From Prorocentrum cordatum (Eukaryota; Sar; Dinophyceae; Prorocentrales; Prorocentraceae): DNA of 64,000 nucleotides. Below the pieces are notes generated by a model, which saw only the letters and a program-made list of their open reading frames with translations, was not told where the DNA came from and did not search any database. Of the stretch, positions 30,817 through 42,022 are shown piece by piece. The position numbers and the translations under genes are program-made. The DNA is taken from positions 110,001 through 174,000 of the forward strand of contig CAUYUJ010015684.1 in NCBI GenBank assembly GCA_963575745.1. Reading direction: 5' to 3'. Numbering within the stretch: position 1 is the first letter of the stretch; each line of letters starts with the position of its first letter.

Positions 30817-32212
30817 GTGAAAGTGTTCCAAGTTGTACAGTGTCCACTACCAGACGAGGGGCCAAGATATCGATGCTTGGTCCATGGAGCGAGAGAATTG
30901 CTGGGAGACCGCAATGCGTGGGTCATCAGCGTTGCAGGCCGCCCTGTTGAGAGAGGTCGAACACGAGATTGCTGCATGACTGGTTTGACATCAATCGGTC
31001 TGTATTGGGATCGACGGAGTTGTTTAATACGGTGGGAGCCTCTTCGCCCGGCTGGATTCGCCTCGAAGATGCAGTACCCAGTGCATTCGCTGAGTCTGCG
31101 GCTCCTTGTTCATGAGGCCCCTTGGAATGTGGAGGTCGGAGGTTTCGTGTCGGACTTGATCCCTACGGGGACTGGAGTTTTTCGAGGTTGCACTCATCCT
31201 ATGCCCTAGGTCAAGATCTAGCTTTACGAGTTGCTGGAGTTCGCGCATGTGCATATCTTTCAAATACGTATACAGGCGTACGTTAATGACAGTACTCGGA
31301 CTCCCAGATCCTGCCGGCAAGGGTTAGTTGACCCACAGTCTGAAGCAGGCAAGGACTATCATGTTTGACAAAAGCGCTTATGTCTGTTCGGATGTAGCAG
31401 CACAGTGTGATGTTAGCTATATATAATTGCCAGTGCTGGTCTTCGCATTCGACCTGCTGGTGAGGTTCGTGATATGTGGGTCGTGATCACGGCAGATGAG
31501 AGATGCTACACGTCTAAGATTAGACAGAGGCAGCTGGTGGCAAAGAAGAAGGCCCAAAAGGTTTCGTATGTATCGAGGTTCGTGGGCAGGGCTGGACGGC
31601 TCTGTAAGCCTGGTGTGCTTGCGGTTGGTTCCTGGGGACACGAGGTGCTTGGGCTCACACCCTCCTAGTCTCAAACTACAGAGGACCAAGCGGCCACTTG
31701 TTCTGAGTGGTGGGCCCCAAGTGAGTGCACCACTTCGGTTCTTGGGTTGATTGAAGCTGGCAAGGATGACCCCCAGCGGGCGGGAGTGTGGAATACGCTG
31801 GATCATAAGCAACGTATGATGGTAGGTCGCACCTGGACCGAATAAAAGCTGAGCTCGAAGGTGTCAGATGTAGATGGCAAGTGGTTCGACGTCCAATTGC
31901 TGCCACGATTGCTGTCTTGCTCGACTTGCCCTGGGACCCTGTGTCTCCCTTGAAGTGGTGTACTCCAGACGCCACCCTCTGCGTTACTGATGATCACGTT
32001 CCTTCTGCCTTGTGGGAGCCGTTGATCACGACCTGCTCCTATCTGTCTTGGCGGCTGGCTTACTCGCACTACATGGGGAGAGGTATAGTATAGAAGGAGG
32101 TGTAGTCGAGTTCACGGTGGTTAAGAGGGTGCTCAACAAGTTGAGCAAAAATGGGGAGCAGGAGGTAGCGAGGGTCCTCTACAATGTCACTACTGCTGGC
32201 CAATGCCCTCGG
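30817..32212 (+). pseudogene. LINE-C: reverse transcriptase and post-RT fragment
   Basis: A single plus frame from about 30,817 to 31,860, interrupted by several stops, carries reverse transcriptase hallmarks. First VEVGGFVSDL then TGTGVFRGCTHPMP (near 31,165-31,206), equivalent to the motif B region. Then QAYVND at 31,273-31,290, a YxDD catalytic box with the first Asp mutated to Asn. Then LCKPGVLAVGSWGHEVLG and DDPQRAGVW in the post-RT connection. After a frame change near 31,875, PIAATIAVLLDLPWDP and SPLKW follow, and after another near 32,085, VVKRVLNKLSKNGE. All are in the order expected for a dinoflagellate LINE. Truncated at both ends and inactive. Confidence 0.65.
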
Positions 32213-32214
32213 TA

Positions 32215-32980
32215 GCGAGTCCGCACAGTCCTAGGCGAGGCGGACCATTAGGCCCATTATGGGCGATGCATGGGCGACTCGGGGTCGATGCATACCCCCC
32301 CCCCCCCGAGCCTTTCCCCCCCCCCCCCGTCACGTCGTCCCCGACCCTGTTCGTCTCTCCCTCCCCCCTCCCTCCGCCCTCTGCTGCCCTCCTGGCTGTG
32401 CCGCTCCCTCGTTCCCGAATTTCTCTGCAATCTTCGCTGCACTGTATACTTGCTCCCTTGGTGCCCATGCCGAATGTCTTACAGCCTAGCTACATACGAG
32501 CTGCGAGTGCAGCGCCGCCTTTTGCTGACAGGCCCTCAGTTTCATCAGCGCCGCAACCGGGAATCTACTGACCCAGGTGAATCCAGATCCGGGTCAGTCG
32601 GGCTTTGCAAAGTCCTGCAAGATCCTGCAGAATCCTGCAGGATCCTACACCCAAGCCCGTGTCAATGCACCCCTGGCACTGCAGGATCCTGCAAGATCCG
32701 GCGCTCTGGCTGACCCCCATTTGCATTGACTCCGTCTCTTGAGCCCCGACGCAATCCCACCACCCCCCCCGGCGGTTCAAACATGGGGTCCTGAGATGTG
32801 GGGTCCTAAGGACGAGGTGCCTCAAACAGTGTACATCCACCCTTGGATCCCTTCCTATCCTTTATGGCGACGCGCAAAAGGGCCCGCGCCCTCTGAGAAG
32901 CAGCCTCCTTCTGAGAAGCCTGGCCCCCCTCCCCCATGCCCCCTTTTGCGCGTGGCTGACTTGGGACCCCATCCCTCAGG
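32215..32980. other. Repeat-rich unassigned sequence
   Basis: Poly-C runs at 32,297 and 32,319, pyrimidine-rich DNA to about 32,400, and a local repeat of tgcaggatcctgcaagatcc-type words at 32,605-32,700. No gene. Confidence 0.5.
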
Positions 32981-33122
32981 CAGGAGAGCCCAGAATCGAA
33001 TCGATAAGTCGGAGCGGCAATCGGAATGAATCGGATCGGCGGAAATCGACAGCCAAGTCGGATCAGTCGCATCGGCGAACATCGGCAGGGTGGTATGCCT
33101 CTGGGCGAGAAAGCGGAGCCCC
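32981..33122 (+). repeat. Dispersed repeat family R5, left part of copy 1
   Basis: caggagagcccagaatcgaa, then tcggaatgaatcggatcggc and a closing tggtatgcct, match 63,661-63,802. The continuation found at 63,803-63,895 is missing here and occurs instead at 33,774-33,866. Confidence 0.8.
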
Positions 33123-33773
33123 AAAATCCGCCGACCCCTTTTCCGTCTTCCCCACAGCGTCGTCGCCTCTTCTGCTTTCCGAAGGCTCCCTACACAAGTC
33201 CACACAAAAATTGAACAACGTCGTCCTTCAGTCGAAGGGAAGCCCCTTCCCTTGATCCCTTCCCCCGCCGGGGGGGGTCCCCCCCAACTCCCAGGGGGGG
33301 GGGTCCCCAAAACACCCCGGGGGGGGTCCCCCCAACTCCAGGGGGGGGGGTCCCATCGGATACGCAGCCCCCCGCCTCTCATCCTCTTGCGTCCTGGGGC
33401 TCCGTTGGCCCTCCGGGGCCGTCTGCGGGCCCTTTCAGCCTATCTTAAAGCTCCTTGGAGACCTTTCGCCATTTTTAGACTCTCTTGGCAGCCTCTGGCG
33501 GCACTTTTGACAGCCTCTGCAGGCGCTTTTGGACCTCCCTTGACGCCGTCTTGGAACCCTCTCGGGCCACTTGAGGGCGCTCTTTGCCTATCTTGGTTGG
33601 CACTCTCTGGAGCCGTTCCCGAACCCTGGAGGAGGCCTCTTGAGCTGTCTTCGAACGACCTTGCAGGCATCTGGCGCCGTCTTCGAGCAATCTGAGGGCA
33701 TCTTGGACTCCTCTACCTCCATTGTCGTCGTCGTCGCTGCCTACAAGGTCGGCAGCATCGGCCGTAAGGCCTT
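33123..33773. repeat. Insert splitting R5: G-run repeats and minisatellite
   Basis: 33,265-33,360 has four ggggggtcccccc-aactccc units. 33,395-33,720 is a degenerate minisatellite around ctcttggcagcctctgg and gcgctctttg. No gene. The surrounding R5 halves show that this sequence arrived in, or expanded within, the element. Confidence 0.6.
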
Positions 33774-33866
33774 CGCAATCGGAATCCCGAATCGAATCGA
33801 CTCGGAGTCGGAAGCCATCAAAGCCGAATCGAAGAGGAGAATCGAAACGAGCCGTGCTCAGGACCC
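33774..33866 (+). repeat. Dispersed repeat family R5, right part of copy 1
   Basis: Contains caatcggaatccc, gaatcgaatcg and ggagaatcgaaacgagcc, matching the right half of the copy at 63,661-63,895. Confidence 0.75.
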
Positions 33867-34560
33867 CACCGACGGGCGGTTGAAGGGTTGGCGGTTGAAG
33901 GGCGCTCCCGAGGCCATGCACACCTCTCCTGCCCCTCCCCCGCATTGGGGGAGGGGGGGCGCACTAGGGTTGCGCCATGACAATGGACACACTAGCAATC
34001 CTATCATTGAATTAAAGATGTGTTCAAACTGTGTGAAACATGTTCTAAACATGTTTCAATCATGTTTCAAACAGATTTAAAACATGTGTGAAACATGTTT
34101 CAGACATCCGGAAATTACTTGGCAGCACGCTCCCTCCCCACTAGATCGACTTCCACGACACTGGGGGAAGAGGGGAGAACAGAGGGCAGAACAACAGGAC
34201 GAGCACACGGGGGCGGAGGCCAGAGGAGGGCACCGTGAACCGAAGACGAGGAGGAGGAGGCTCGCCATCGCTCGGACGTCCATTTCCCTGTGCTTTCTTT
34301 CGGCTTCGTGCACGGCTGTTTCGCCCGAGGGCCGAGGATGCTCCTCGAAGGTCCTCGCCGAGAAAAAAAGGCACACGTCCGAGCGATGCCAAGGAGGAGG
34401 AGCCCGAACCCCCCTGGGGCCCCCTCCGAGGCTCTCCGCCCTTTGCCGCCCTTTGCCGCCCGCGCCGAGCGCGGGGGGCTCCGCGGGCAGGCCCAAGGCG
34501 GGCCGCCTCACCGCGCCGCGGGGCCGGGGCCGCCTCCTCCCGCGGGGGGTCGCGGGGGGC
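33867..34560. other. Unassigned sequence
   Basis: 33,990-34,110 has repeated gtttcaaac/catgttt words (aaacatgt, four or more times). 34,110-34,560 is GC-rich without a recognised gene. Confidence 0.4.
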
Positions 34561-34564
34561 GCCC

Positions 34565-34705
34565 CTCCTGCTCCTCCTCCTCCTCGACCCTCCTGCTCCT
34601 CCTCCTCCTCCTCCTCGCCCCTCCTCCTCCTCCTCCTCCTCTTCCTCCTCCTCCTTCTTCTTCTCCTCCTCCTCCTCCTCGACCCTCCTCCTCCTCCCCC
34701 TCCGA
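34565..34705. repeat. CTC trinucleotide array
   Basis: (ctc)n interrupted by gaccctc and gcccctc. Confidence 0.9.
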
Positions 34706-34960
34706 CGCCGACGACCTCAGAGGGCAGAAGATTCACCCCGAGAAGAAACCACCCCGACACGATAGGGGCCGTTCCGCAGGCGCGCCCGGAGGAGGCATCG
34801 AGCAGGGCAGGGCTGTGTCGCAAACGCCCAGGGCCGTGGAGTGAACGCCAACTGTCTGGTCTCAGATCTCTGTCAGAAGAAGCGTTCTAGACGCATGTGT
34901 ATTTGAGTTCTTCGATACAGTGAAGAGACAGCAGTTCAGAAGGAAAAACAGAAGTGTGCC

Positions 34961-34961
<1 letters not shown>

Positions 34962-34996
<35 letters not shown>
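34962..34996. repeat. AT dinucleotide run
   Basis: (at)n, 17 units. Confidence 0.95.
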
Positions 34997-34999
<3 letters not shown>

Positions 35000-35050
35000 T
35001 GACGATTACTTATTTCATCATCATTATTTCGAAGGTTGAGTATTTTATTT

Positions 35051-35220
35051 GACTACCTACCGGACCACCCCAACCCAACCCGAAGACACGAATTTCGGGT
35101 TGGGGGGGGGTACGGGTTCCGTATGTGTTTTTGTTCAATGTTCCCAGACCCCCCCCCCACTGGAAATGGAGGGCAAATCGGGGCCTTCGGGTTGGGTTGG
35201 GGTGGGTTGGTGGGTGGTGA
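35051..35220. mobile_element. MITE family M1, copy 2
   Basis: 170 bases from gactacctaccggaccaccc to ggttggtgggtggtga. Terminal repeats as in copy 1, with a central cgaatttcgggttgggg segment. A 6-base duplication, ttattt, flanks it at 35,045-35,050 and 35,221-35,226. Confidence 0.85.
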
Positions 35221-35449
35221 TTATTTACCAACGGGTGCAGTTTGGTCTGGGTGGCTTTGCCTCCCTCGACGCGTGCCGGACCACAGGAGACGACAGCTAT
35301 GGGGGCGGGCGGCGGGCACGCGCGGCGCGCGCGCGAGCGCGCGCGCGAGCGCGGCGGAGGAGCGCTCGGCGCGGCGGGGGCGGCTCTCTGGGCGGGCCAC
35401 GGCGTCCCGCGGGAGCAGCTGGCGACTGCAGTCGGGGCGTGGACCCTAC

Positions 35450-35605
35450 GGGACCATGAATAAGGAGCGAGGCCCCTCCTTTCCCAGGAGTTAAAAACTT
35501 CGATTCCCCGTCGGAAACCTGGGGGAAACCTGAGGCAGGCTGTGAACCGATCGAGGAACACGGAGCCCCTCCCCAACGGAAAGGGTTCCTTCTTCAAGAC
35601 CCCTA
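35450..35605 (+). repeat. Dispersed repeat family R2, copy 2
   Basis: Same order of blocks as 26,303-26,452: acttcgat, aaacctgaggca, ctgtgaa, gagcccctccccaacggaaa and ggttcc. Confidence 0.7.
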
Positions 35606-35609
35606 CTGT

Positions 35610-35690
35610 ACCTTGCCAGACCACCCCAAACCCAACCCGAAGACCCGAAGTTCGCCCGAATCTCGGGCTGGGGGGGGGGGGGCAACGGGC
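35610..35690. repeat. Truncated M1 fragment
   Basis: ttgccagaccaccccaaacc, cccgaagacccgaagttc and cgaatctcgggctgggg match the left half of the M1 MITE; the right half is absent, replaced by G-rich and CTC sequence. Confidence 0.6.
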
Positions 35691-35694
35691 CGCT

Positions 35695-35730
35695 TCCTCC
35701 TCCTCCTCCTCCTCCTCCTCCTCCTGCGGG
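35695..35730. repeat. CTC array
   Basis: (ctc)n, about ten units. Confidence 0.9.
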
Positions 35731-35781
35731 GCGTCGCGGGGGGCGCCCACCGGCCCCACGCAGCTGGCCTCGAGCTCATCC

Positions 35782-36070
35782 CGATCCCTGAGGTTAGGTC
35801 GGGCGTGTCCTCCTACAGGTAGCTTCCCTACCCAGGCTCTGCCTAGAAAGGTTCTTACTGTGTTCTCGTAAAGGGCCGATCCCTGAGGTTAGGTCGGGCG
35901 TGTCCTCCTACAGGTAGATTCCCTACCGAGGCTCTGCCTAGAAAGGTTCTTACTGTGTTCTCGTGAAGGGCCGGGCAGCGTAAAACGCCCCGGGCGGTTC
36001 CCCCAGGATCCGCCCCGCGGTTCCCCCGGCAACCGGGGTTCCCTACCTAGGCTCTGCCTAGAGGGTTAGC
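35782..36070. repeat. 95-bp direct tandem duplication plus partial third unit
   Basis: Units at 35,782-35,876 and 35,877-35,971 differ at only about three positions. Each contains cgatccctgaggttaggtcg, ctcctacaggtag, ggctctgcctagaaagg and ttactgtgttctcgt. A short third piece, ttccctacctaggctctgcc, lies at 36,040. Confidence 0.9.
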
Positions 36071-36072
36071 TC

Positions 36073-36415
36073 AGCTTAGCTTAGCATAGCGCAGCGATGC
36101 ATTACCATAGCATAGCATAGCATAGCATACCATAATATAGTCAAGCATAGCATAGCATAGCATAGCATAGCGCAGCATAGCATATCATAGCGCAGCTGAG
36201 CATAACATAGCATGGCACAGCATAGCATAGCATAGCACAGCGCAGCATGACATAACATAGCATAGCTTAGCATAGCATTGCACAGCATAGCATAGCATAG
36301 CATAGCATAGCGCAGCCTAGCATAGCATAGCATAGCATAGCATAGCATTGCATAGCATAGCATAGCATAGCATAGCATAGCGCAGCATAGCATGGCAGAG
36401 CATAGCATAGCATAG
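36073..36415. repeat. CATAG pentanucleotide satellite
   Basis: About 340 bases of (catag)n with cgcag and cttag variants. The minus strand reads as a repetitive Met/Leu/Cys/Tyr/Ala frame, not a gene. Confidence 0.95.
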
Positions 36416-37310
36416 CAACTAATGCTGCTTTCCTAGGGGTTCCAACTTCTAGGTAGGGTCGCACTGGGGTATTTTTTGTTGACGAAAAATGGAAAATCAG
36501 CAAAAAAAAATGCCCCAAAATCGTCAGAAAATACTCCAAAAATCGTCCCCCGACTATTTTTTGACTGTTTTTGAAATGTAGAGGGACAGGCCCGACTTCA
36601 AGCCCTCAGAAACTGAGGGGATCCTCAGGATCGGCATCGAGGCAGAAGAAGGATGTGTTCCAAGCGGGTAAGGCAGAGGAGACATCTCGCTGGGCGGGGG
36701 GGGGGGGGGGAACTCCCGCTCGGAGCTCTTGGGAGATGGGCGCCGGGCCCGCCTCAAGCGCAGGAGGGCACCGTGGGCGCCGCCAGGTGCGTGCAGCGCA
36801 AGTCGAAGAGATCCGCAAGAGCCCCTGAAAGCGCAAGCCCGTTCCTTCTGTCCCGTTAATATCACCATCGATGCCCTTCTGAGTGCTGCTCCTATTGCCA
36901 GTCCTCGGAAAACGACTGCTCACGGTGCTGCTCTCCTCGTCTTGATAGATCACCCATATGCGCAACATTCGCAGCACAGCTGCTCATATGAAACACCAGA
37001 GTATGATGCTACGGCGTGCCAGTATACATCTGAATCGCAGCTTTCTTCTTAGCGTTCATACTTTGGTGAGTGTGCTCTTCGGATATGCATTATCGTTCGC
37101 TACGTTGTGAATGATCTGATTGGTACAACTCGAAAGAAAAATGCAATGCTCGTAATAAAATCAGTTCAACTCTTCACTACCGTATCGCGACCGACCAATG
37201 CTGGTCTTGATCTTATTGATTGTAGTGCTGATGTCCTTCGTAATACTGCCCGTCGTACTGATACTGCCAACCCTCATGGCAATCTAAGACAGGAGGTACA
37301 GCCAGAGAGG
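36416..37310. other. Unassigned sequence
   Basis: Includes a short block at about 36,597-36,640 (ccctcagaaactgagggg and gatcggcatcga) that recurs at 59,605-59,650. 36,840-37,300 is less GC-rich and unlike its neighbours, with a plus frame of about 60 codons; no family recognised. Confidence 0.4.
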
Positions 37311-37439
37311 GAGAGAGAGAGAGAGAGAACGACCCCGGGCGCCCAGTGTCCTGCGGGGGTCCCCAGGATCTGCGCGGCGCTCTCCAGGAGCCGCCTGGCG
37401 CCCGGCCCCCCTCCGCCCCTCCCCGCCCTCTCGCCCCGC

Positions 37440-37600
37440 CGCCGGCCGCCGCCGCCGCCGCCGCCGGCCTCGTCGTCGGCCTCGTCGTCGTCCTCGCCGC
37501 CGCCGCCGCCGCCGGCTCCTCCTCCTCCTCCTCCTCCTCCTCCTCCTCCTCCTCCTCCTCCTCCTCCTCCTCCTCCTCCTCCTCCTCCTCCTCCTCCGCC
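37440..37600. repeat. GCC and CTC arrays
   Basis: (gcc)n at 37,440-37,515 followed by (ctc)n to 37,597. Confidence 0.9.
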
Positions 37601-38100
37601 CCTGGGTCTGCAGAACGTCTGAGCAGCACCCCTCCGGACTCGGCGTCGTCGCCGTCGTCGTCGCCGCCGCCGTCCCCTTGCCGTATTTGTTTTGCCGTCG
37701 GCCCCACCGCTTTTTGGCCCAGAGCTCGTCCGCCTCTGTCTCGTCCTGCGTCTCGCCTTTGGCTTCACCGTCCCCCTCCCCATCCTGCTCCTCCTCTCTC
37801 CCATGCTCTCCTCTCCCTCCCCCTCCTCCGCTCTGCCCTCTGCTTCCCACTCCGCACATTCCCCTTCCTCCCCCGCCCCATCCTCCCATCCTTGCTTCTT
37901 TGAGTCTCTTTGCTCCTCACCCGCCTCACCTCTGCTCTTGCCGCCTTTCCCTCTTCCGCTCCCACCCCAACGCCCCATCATAACTTCAAGCACAACTCAC
38001 CCGGCGTCTCGCTTGCAAGAAGTCGTTTCACACGATGGCCCACTCGCACAAGGCTTAAAGCCAAGACACTTACGTCACTGGGACAGAGATAGCGGCTCTG
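37601..38100. other. Pyrimidine-rich unassigned sequence
   Basis: Largely ct-rich with no recognisable gene; frames are Ser/Pro/Leu-rich. Confidence 0.4.
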
Positions 38101-38109
38101 GGGAGTTTA

Positions 38110-38420
38110 TCGGGGGCCTCATGCGACATGTTGGGACCATGTTGGGGCTGTCCTGGGGTCCTAGTAAGGTCCTCTTGGGCCGTCCTGGAGGGGCCAGGAG
38201 GTCCCAGTCTGGAGGGTTGCACAGTGGCCAAGCCAAGGCCGAGCACCCTAAGGCCGTCTTGGGGCTCTCCTGGGGCCCTCTTGGGTCTGTCTTGGGAGCT
38301 TGTTGGAGACAAGTTTGGAGGTCATCTGAGAGCTCCCTCAGGACCCATTGGGGCTCTCGAGGAGACCATTACGGGCTGGCAGGCGATGACACGTCCGGCC
38401 TTGAAACGAGCCAAGCGTGA
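38110..38420. repeat. Degenerate minisatellite (ggggctctcttggg-like)
   Basis: Blocks such as cttggggctctcctggggcc and tcttgggccgtc recur; this is the reverse-strand form of the ccaagaggcc repeats elsewhere. Confidence 0.6.
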
Positions 38421-38960
38421 GACGCTCTCCTGAACCAGAAACGTCGAAACTGAAGAGGTTGATTGCGGGTTGCCACCAAGGCAGGCTCACGCATATCCAT
38501 GCGTAACCCGAGAATTCGGTCTCGTATGCACGCTCACTCTCATCTTCATTACTCTCCTGCTTTCCATCATCCTCGCCCTCATCCTTGCCATCTTCACCCA
38601 TGCTCATCGTCAATCTCGCCATGACCTGCACTCACACCATCATCCTCCTCGTCCGTATCCCACATCCTCACTCTCATCGTCATCAATCTCGCCCTCAATG
38701 CCCTGAATGTCTTCGTATCCCAACCTCATCGTCCTGAGGACCAGCGTGCAACTCTTCGCGCTCTGCAAAAAAAAACATGCACAATGTAAGGACTACCACA
38801 GAAGAATCCGAATCCGTGGCGATATCGCCAAGCCCAACAAAAAACAGAAGGAAAGGACATTCAGCTATCCATGGACATCCAGACACCTCTGAGGCCTCCT
38901 AAGAACTCCAGAAAACGAGGCCCCGTCCTGGTCCTGCTCCTCTTTCCTCTCTCTTCCTCT
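38421..38960. other. Unassigned sequence
   Basis: Contains a loose duplication of cactctcatc-type words around 38,530 and 38,665. No gene recognised. Confidence 0.4.
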
Positions 38961-39258
38961 CTTCGTCTCCTCCTCCTCCTCCTCCTCCTCCTTCTTCTCC
39001 TACTCATCCTCCAGATCATCCTCGTCAGCATCACCATCGAATGACACGCATCATGAGAATCATAACCATACGCATCAGCAGCAGCAGTATCATCGTCATC
39101 ATAATCAGCAGCAGCATCAGCATCAACATCAGCATAAGCATCATTATCATCACCATCAGCATCAACATCATCATCAACATCATCATCATCAACATCATCA
39201 TCATCATCATCATCAGCATCAGCAGCAGCATCAACATCAGCATCATCAGCAGCATCAT

Positions 39259-39290
<32 letters not shown>

Positions 39291-39940
39291 TCATCAGCAT
39301 CATCAGTATCCTAATCAGCATTATCATGATAATCCGTATCGTCAGCATCGTCATCATCATCAGCATCAGCAGCATCAGTTCCATCATTATTAACATCATA
39401 GTCATCATCATCATCAGCATCATCATCATCAGCATCATCATCATCTTCATCATCATCAGTATCATCATCAGTATCAGCAGTATCCTCATCAGCAGCATCA
39501 TAGCCTTCACCATCATCAGGATCACCATCATCATCACCATCATGATCATCAACATCATCAGTATCAGCACTATCCTCATCAGCAGCGTCATAGTCTTCAC
39601 CATCACCAGTATCACCATCAGCATCACCATCATCATTGTCATCAGCATCATCAGAATCATCATCATCACCATCATCATCATCACCACCACCATCATGATC
39701 ATCAACATCATCAGTATCAGCAGTATCCTCATCAGCAGCATCATAGTCTTCACCATCATCAGTATCACCATCATCATCACCATCATCACTGTCGTCATCA
39801 TCAGAATCGTCATCATCATCACCATCATCGGCATCACCACCGCCACCACCACCACCACCATCATGATCATCAACATCATCAGCATCATCATCAGAAGAAT
39901 CCTCCTCATCATCAGCATCATCATCAGCATTCGGGCAGGT
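38960..39940. repeat. CAT array, part 1
   Basis: (ctc)n at 38,968-38,990, then about 900 bases of (cat)n with cag and act triplets. Confidence 0.95.
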
Positions 39941-40060
39941 GGCAATGGGGGTTGACTTATATGGGGAAGGGCCCTAAAGGGACCCTTTAGGGCCCCGTTG
40001 GGGGCCAGTAGGGGCCCAAAAGGGTACCACCCGCCCGAGTCAGCGTCTGCATCAGCATTC
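39941..40060. other. Non-repeat island in the CAT array
   Basis: About 120 bases with two inverse blocks, aagggccctaaaggg and ccctttagggccc, then cagtaggggcccaaaaggg. It may be a small insertion. Confidence 0.5.
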
Positions 40061-40248
40061 TGACCATCATCATGGACATCATAGTCATCGTCAGCATCAT
40101 GAATCAGCAGCAGCAGCAGCTCGTCAGCGGCAGCTCGTCAGCAGCAGCAGCATCATCAGCACCTCCTCCTCGTCAGCATCGTGATCAGCATGATAATCGC
40201 CAGCATGATCATCATCATCAGCATCATCATCGTCATCATCAGCATCAC

Positions 40249-40347
<99 letters not shown>

Positions 40348-40664
40348 GATCATCACCATCATCATCAGCATCATCACCATCATCATCATCAGCATCATCA
40401 TCACCGTCATCATCGTCATCATCAGATTCGTCATCATCAGCAGCAGCATCAGCATCAGCAGCATCATCAGCATCTGCAGCATCAGCAACATCAGCATCAT
40501 GATCAGCAGCATCCGTATTAGCATCAGTACCCGCATCAACATCATCATCAATCGTCGCCATCATAAGCAGCATCATCAGCACCATCATCGCCCATCGGTA
40601 TCAGAATCATCAGCAGAATCCTCATCTGCGTCATAATCGCTATCACCATCACTATCAGCACCAC

Positions 40665-40715
<51 letters not shown>

Positions 40716-41851
40716 CATCATCATTATCATCATCAACATCAGCATCAACAGCATCATCATCCTCATCCTCATCCTCATCATCAGCATCCGCATCATCATC
40801 ATCATCATCATCCGCATCATTACCATCATCATCAGCAGCAGCATCATCATCACCATCATCATTACCGTATTACCATCATCATATCATCAGTATCCGCCCG
40901 AATCAACTTCAGCATCAGAAGCCTAACCATCATCCTGGACATCATTACCATCGTCAGCATCATCATAATCATCAGCATCAGCGGCAGCTCATCAGCAGCA
41001 GCAGCAGCATGGTCATCACCAGCATCCTGCTCCTCGTCAGCATCGTGATCAGCATGATCATCACCAGCATGATCATCATGATCAGCATGGTCATCATCAT
41101 CATCAGCATCATCATCATCATCGCCATCATCCCCACCATCAGCATCATCATCAGCACCATCATCGTCAGCAGCATCGGCACGATCATTATCATCACCACC
41201 ATCAGCATCAGCAGCATCGTCATCGTCACCATCATCGTCAGCATCTTCAGCCTCATCATCGTGATCAGCGGTAGCAGCGGCATCAGCATTGCCATCGCCT
41301 GCATCTTCACCACGATCGCCATCGCCATCGTAAACAACATAGTCGGAATCGTCATCATAGTCATCATCATCATCATTATCACTACCATCATCAGCAGCAT
41401 CACCATCGCTATCATCGACACCATTGGACAGCATCATCAGCATCATCATCGACATCATCATCATCACCACTATGCTCATCATCGCCATCAGCATCACCAT
41501 CATCACCAGCATCATAAGCATCATCAGCTCCAGCATCGTCACCATTATCACCATCATCAGCATCATCATCACCAGCATCATCAGATGCATCAGCTTCGTC
41601 ATCATCCTAAGCAATATAAGCATCGCATCCCATCGGCATCATCATCATCGTCGTCATCATCATCTACATCACCATTACCAACGACAGCAGCATCATCATC
41701 CCTCATCCTCCTCCTCCTCCTGAGCATCATCATCATCAGCATCATCATCATCATCATAGTCATCACCACCACCATCATCATCACCATCATCATCATCATC
41801 ATCCCCCTCCTCCTCCTCATCATCACCAGTCATCACCATCGTCATCATTAG
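40061..41851. repeat. CAT array, part 2 (left target flank of the YR element)
   Basis: About 1.8 kb of (cat)n with cag, cgt and ctc triplets. It ends at the left border of the retrotransposon; the same kind of sequence resumes at 48,204. Confidence 0.95.
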
Positions 41852-41925
41852 CATGACCCTGACTACTCTCTTTCCAGACCACTGCTTGCGGTGAACAGGT
41901 GAGCATCTTCAAACCAATTCTGCCC
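41852..41925 (-). repeat. Split direct repeat B2 (element 3' end)
   Basis: Plus strand begins catgaccctgactactctc and ends caaaccaattctgccc. Differs from B1 by one base (c for a in gtgaacagg). Confidence 0.9.
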
Positions 41926-41954
41926 CAGCTTTTTGGGGGTGGGCGGGTTCTGGG

Positions 41955-42022
41955 TGAACCAAAAAGACTGCAGAGCGGAAAACGGATGACGAGGTCAGGT
42001 CATTTCCGTGGGGCACAAACAT
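41955..42022 (-). repeat. Split direct repeat A2
   Basis: Plus strand begins tgaaccaaaaagactgcaga and ends ggggcacaaacat. It contains an imperfect hairpin between cggaaaacggatgac and gtcatttccg, a possible recombinase binding site. It overlaps B1 by the shared CAT at 42,020-42,022. Confidence 0.9.

Noticed and set aside
36076-36540. Met/Leu/Cys/Tyr-rich minus frames
   Set aside because: Translation of the CATAG satellite.
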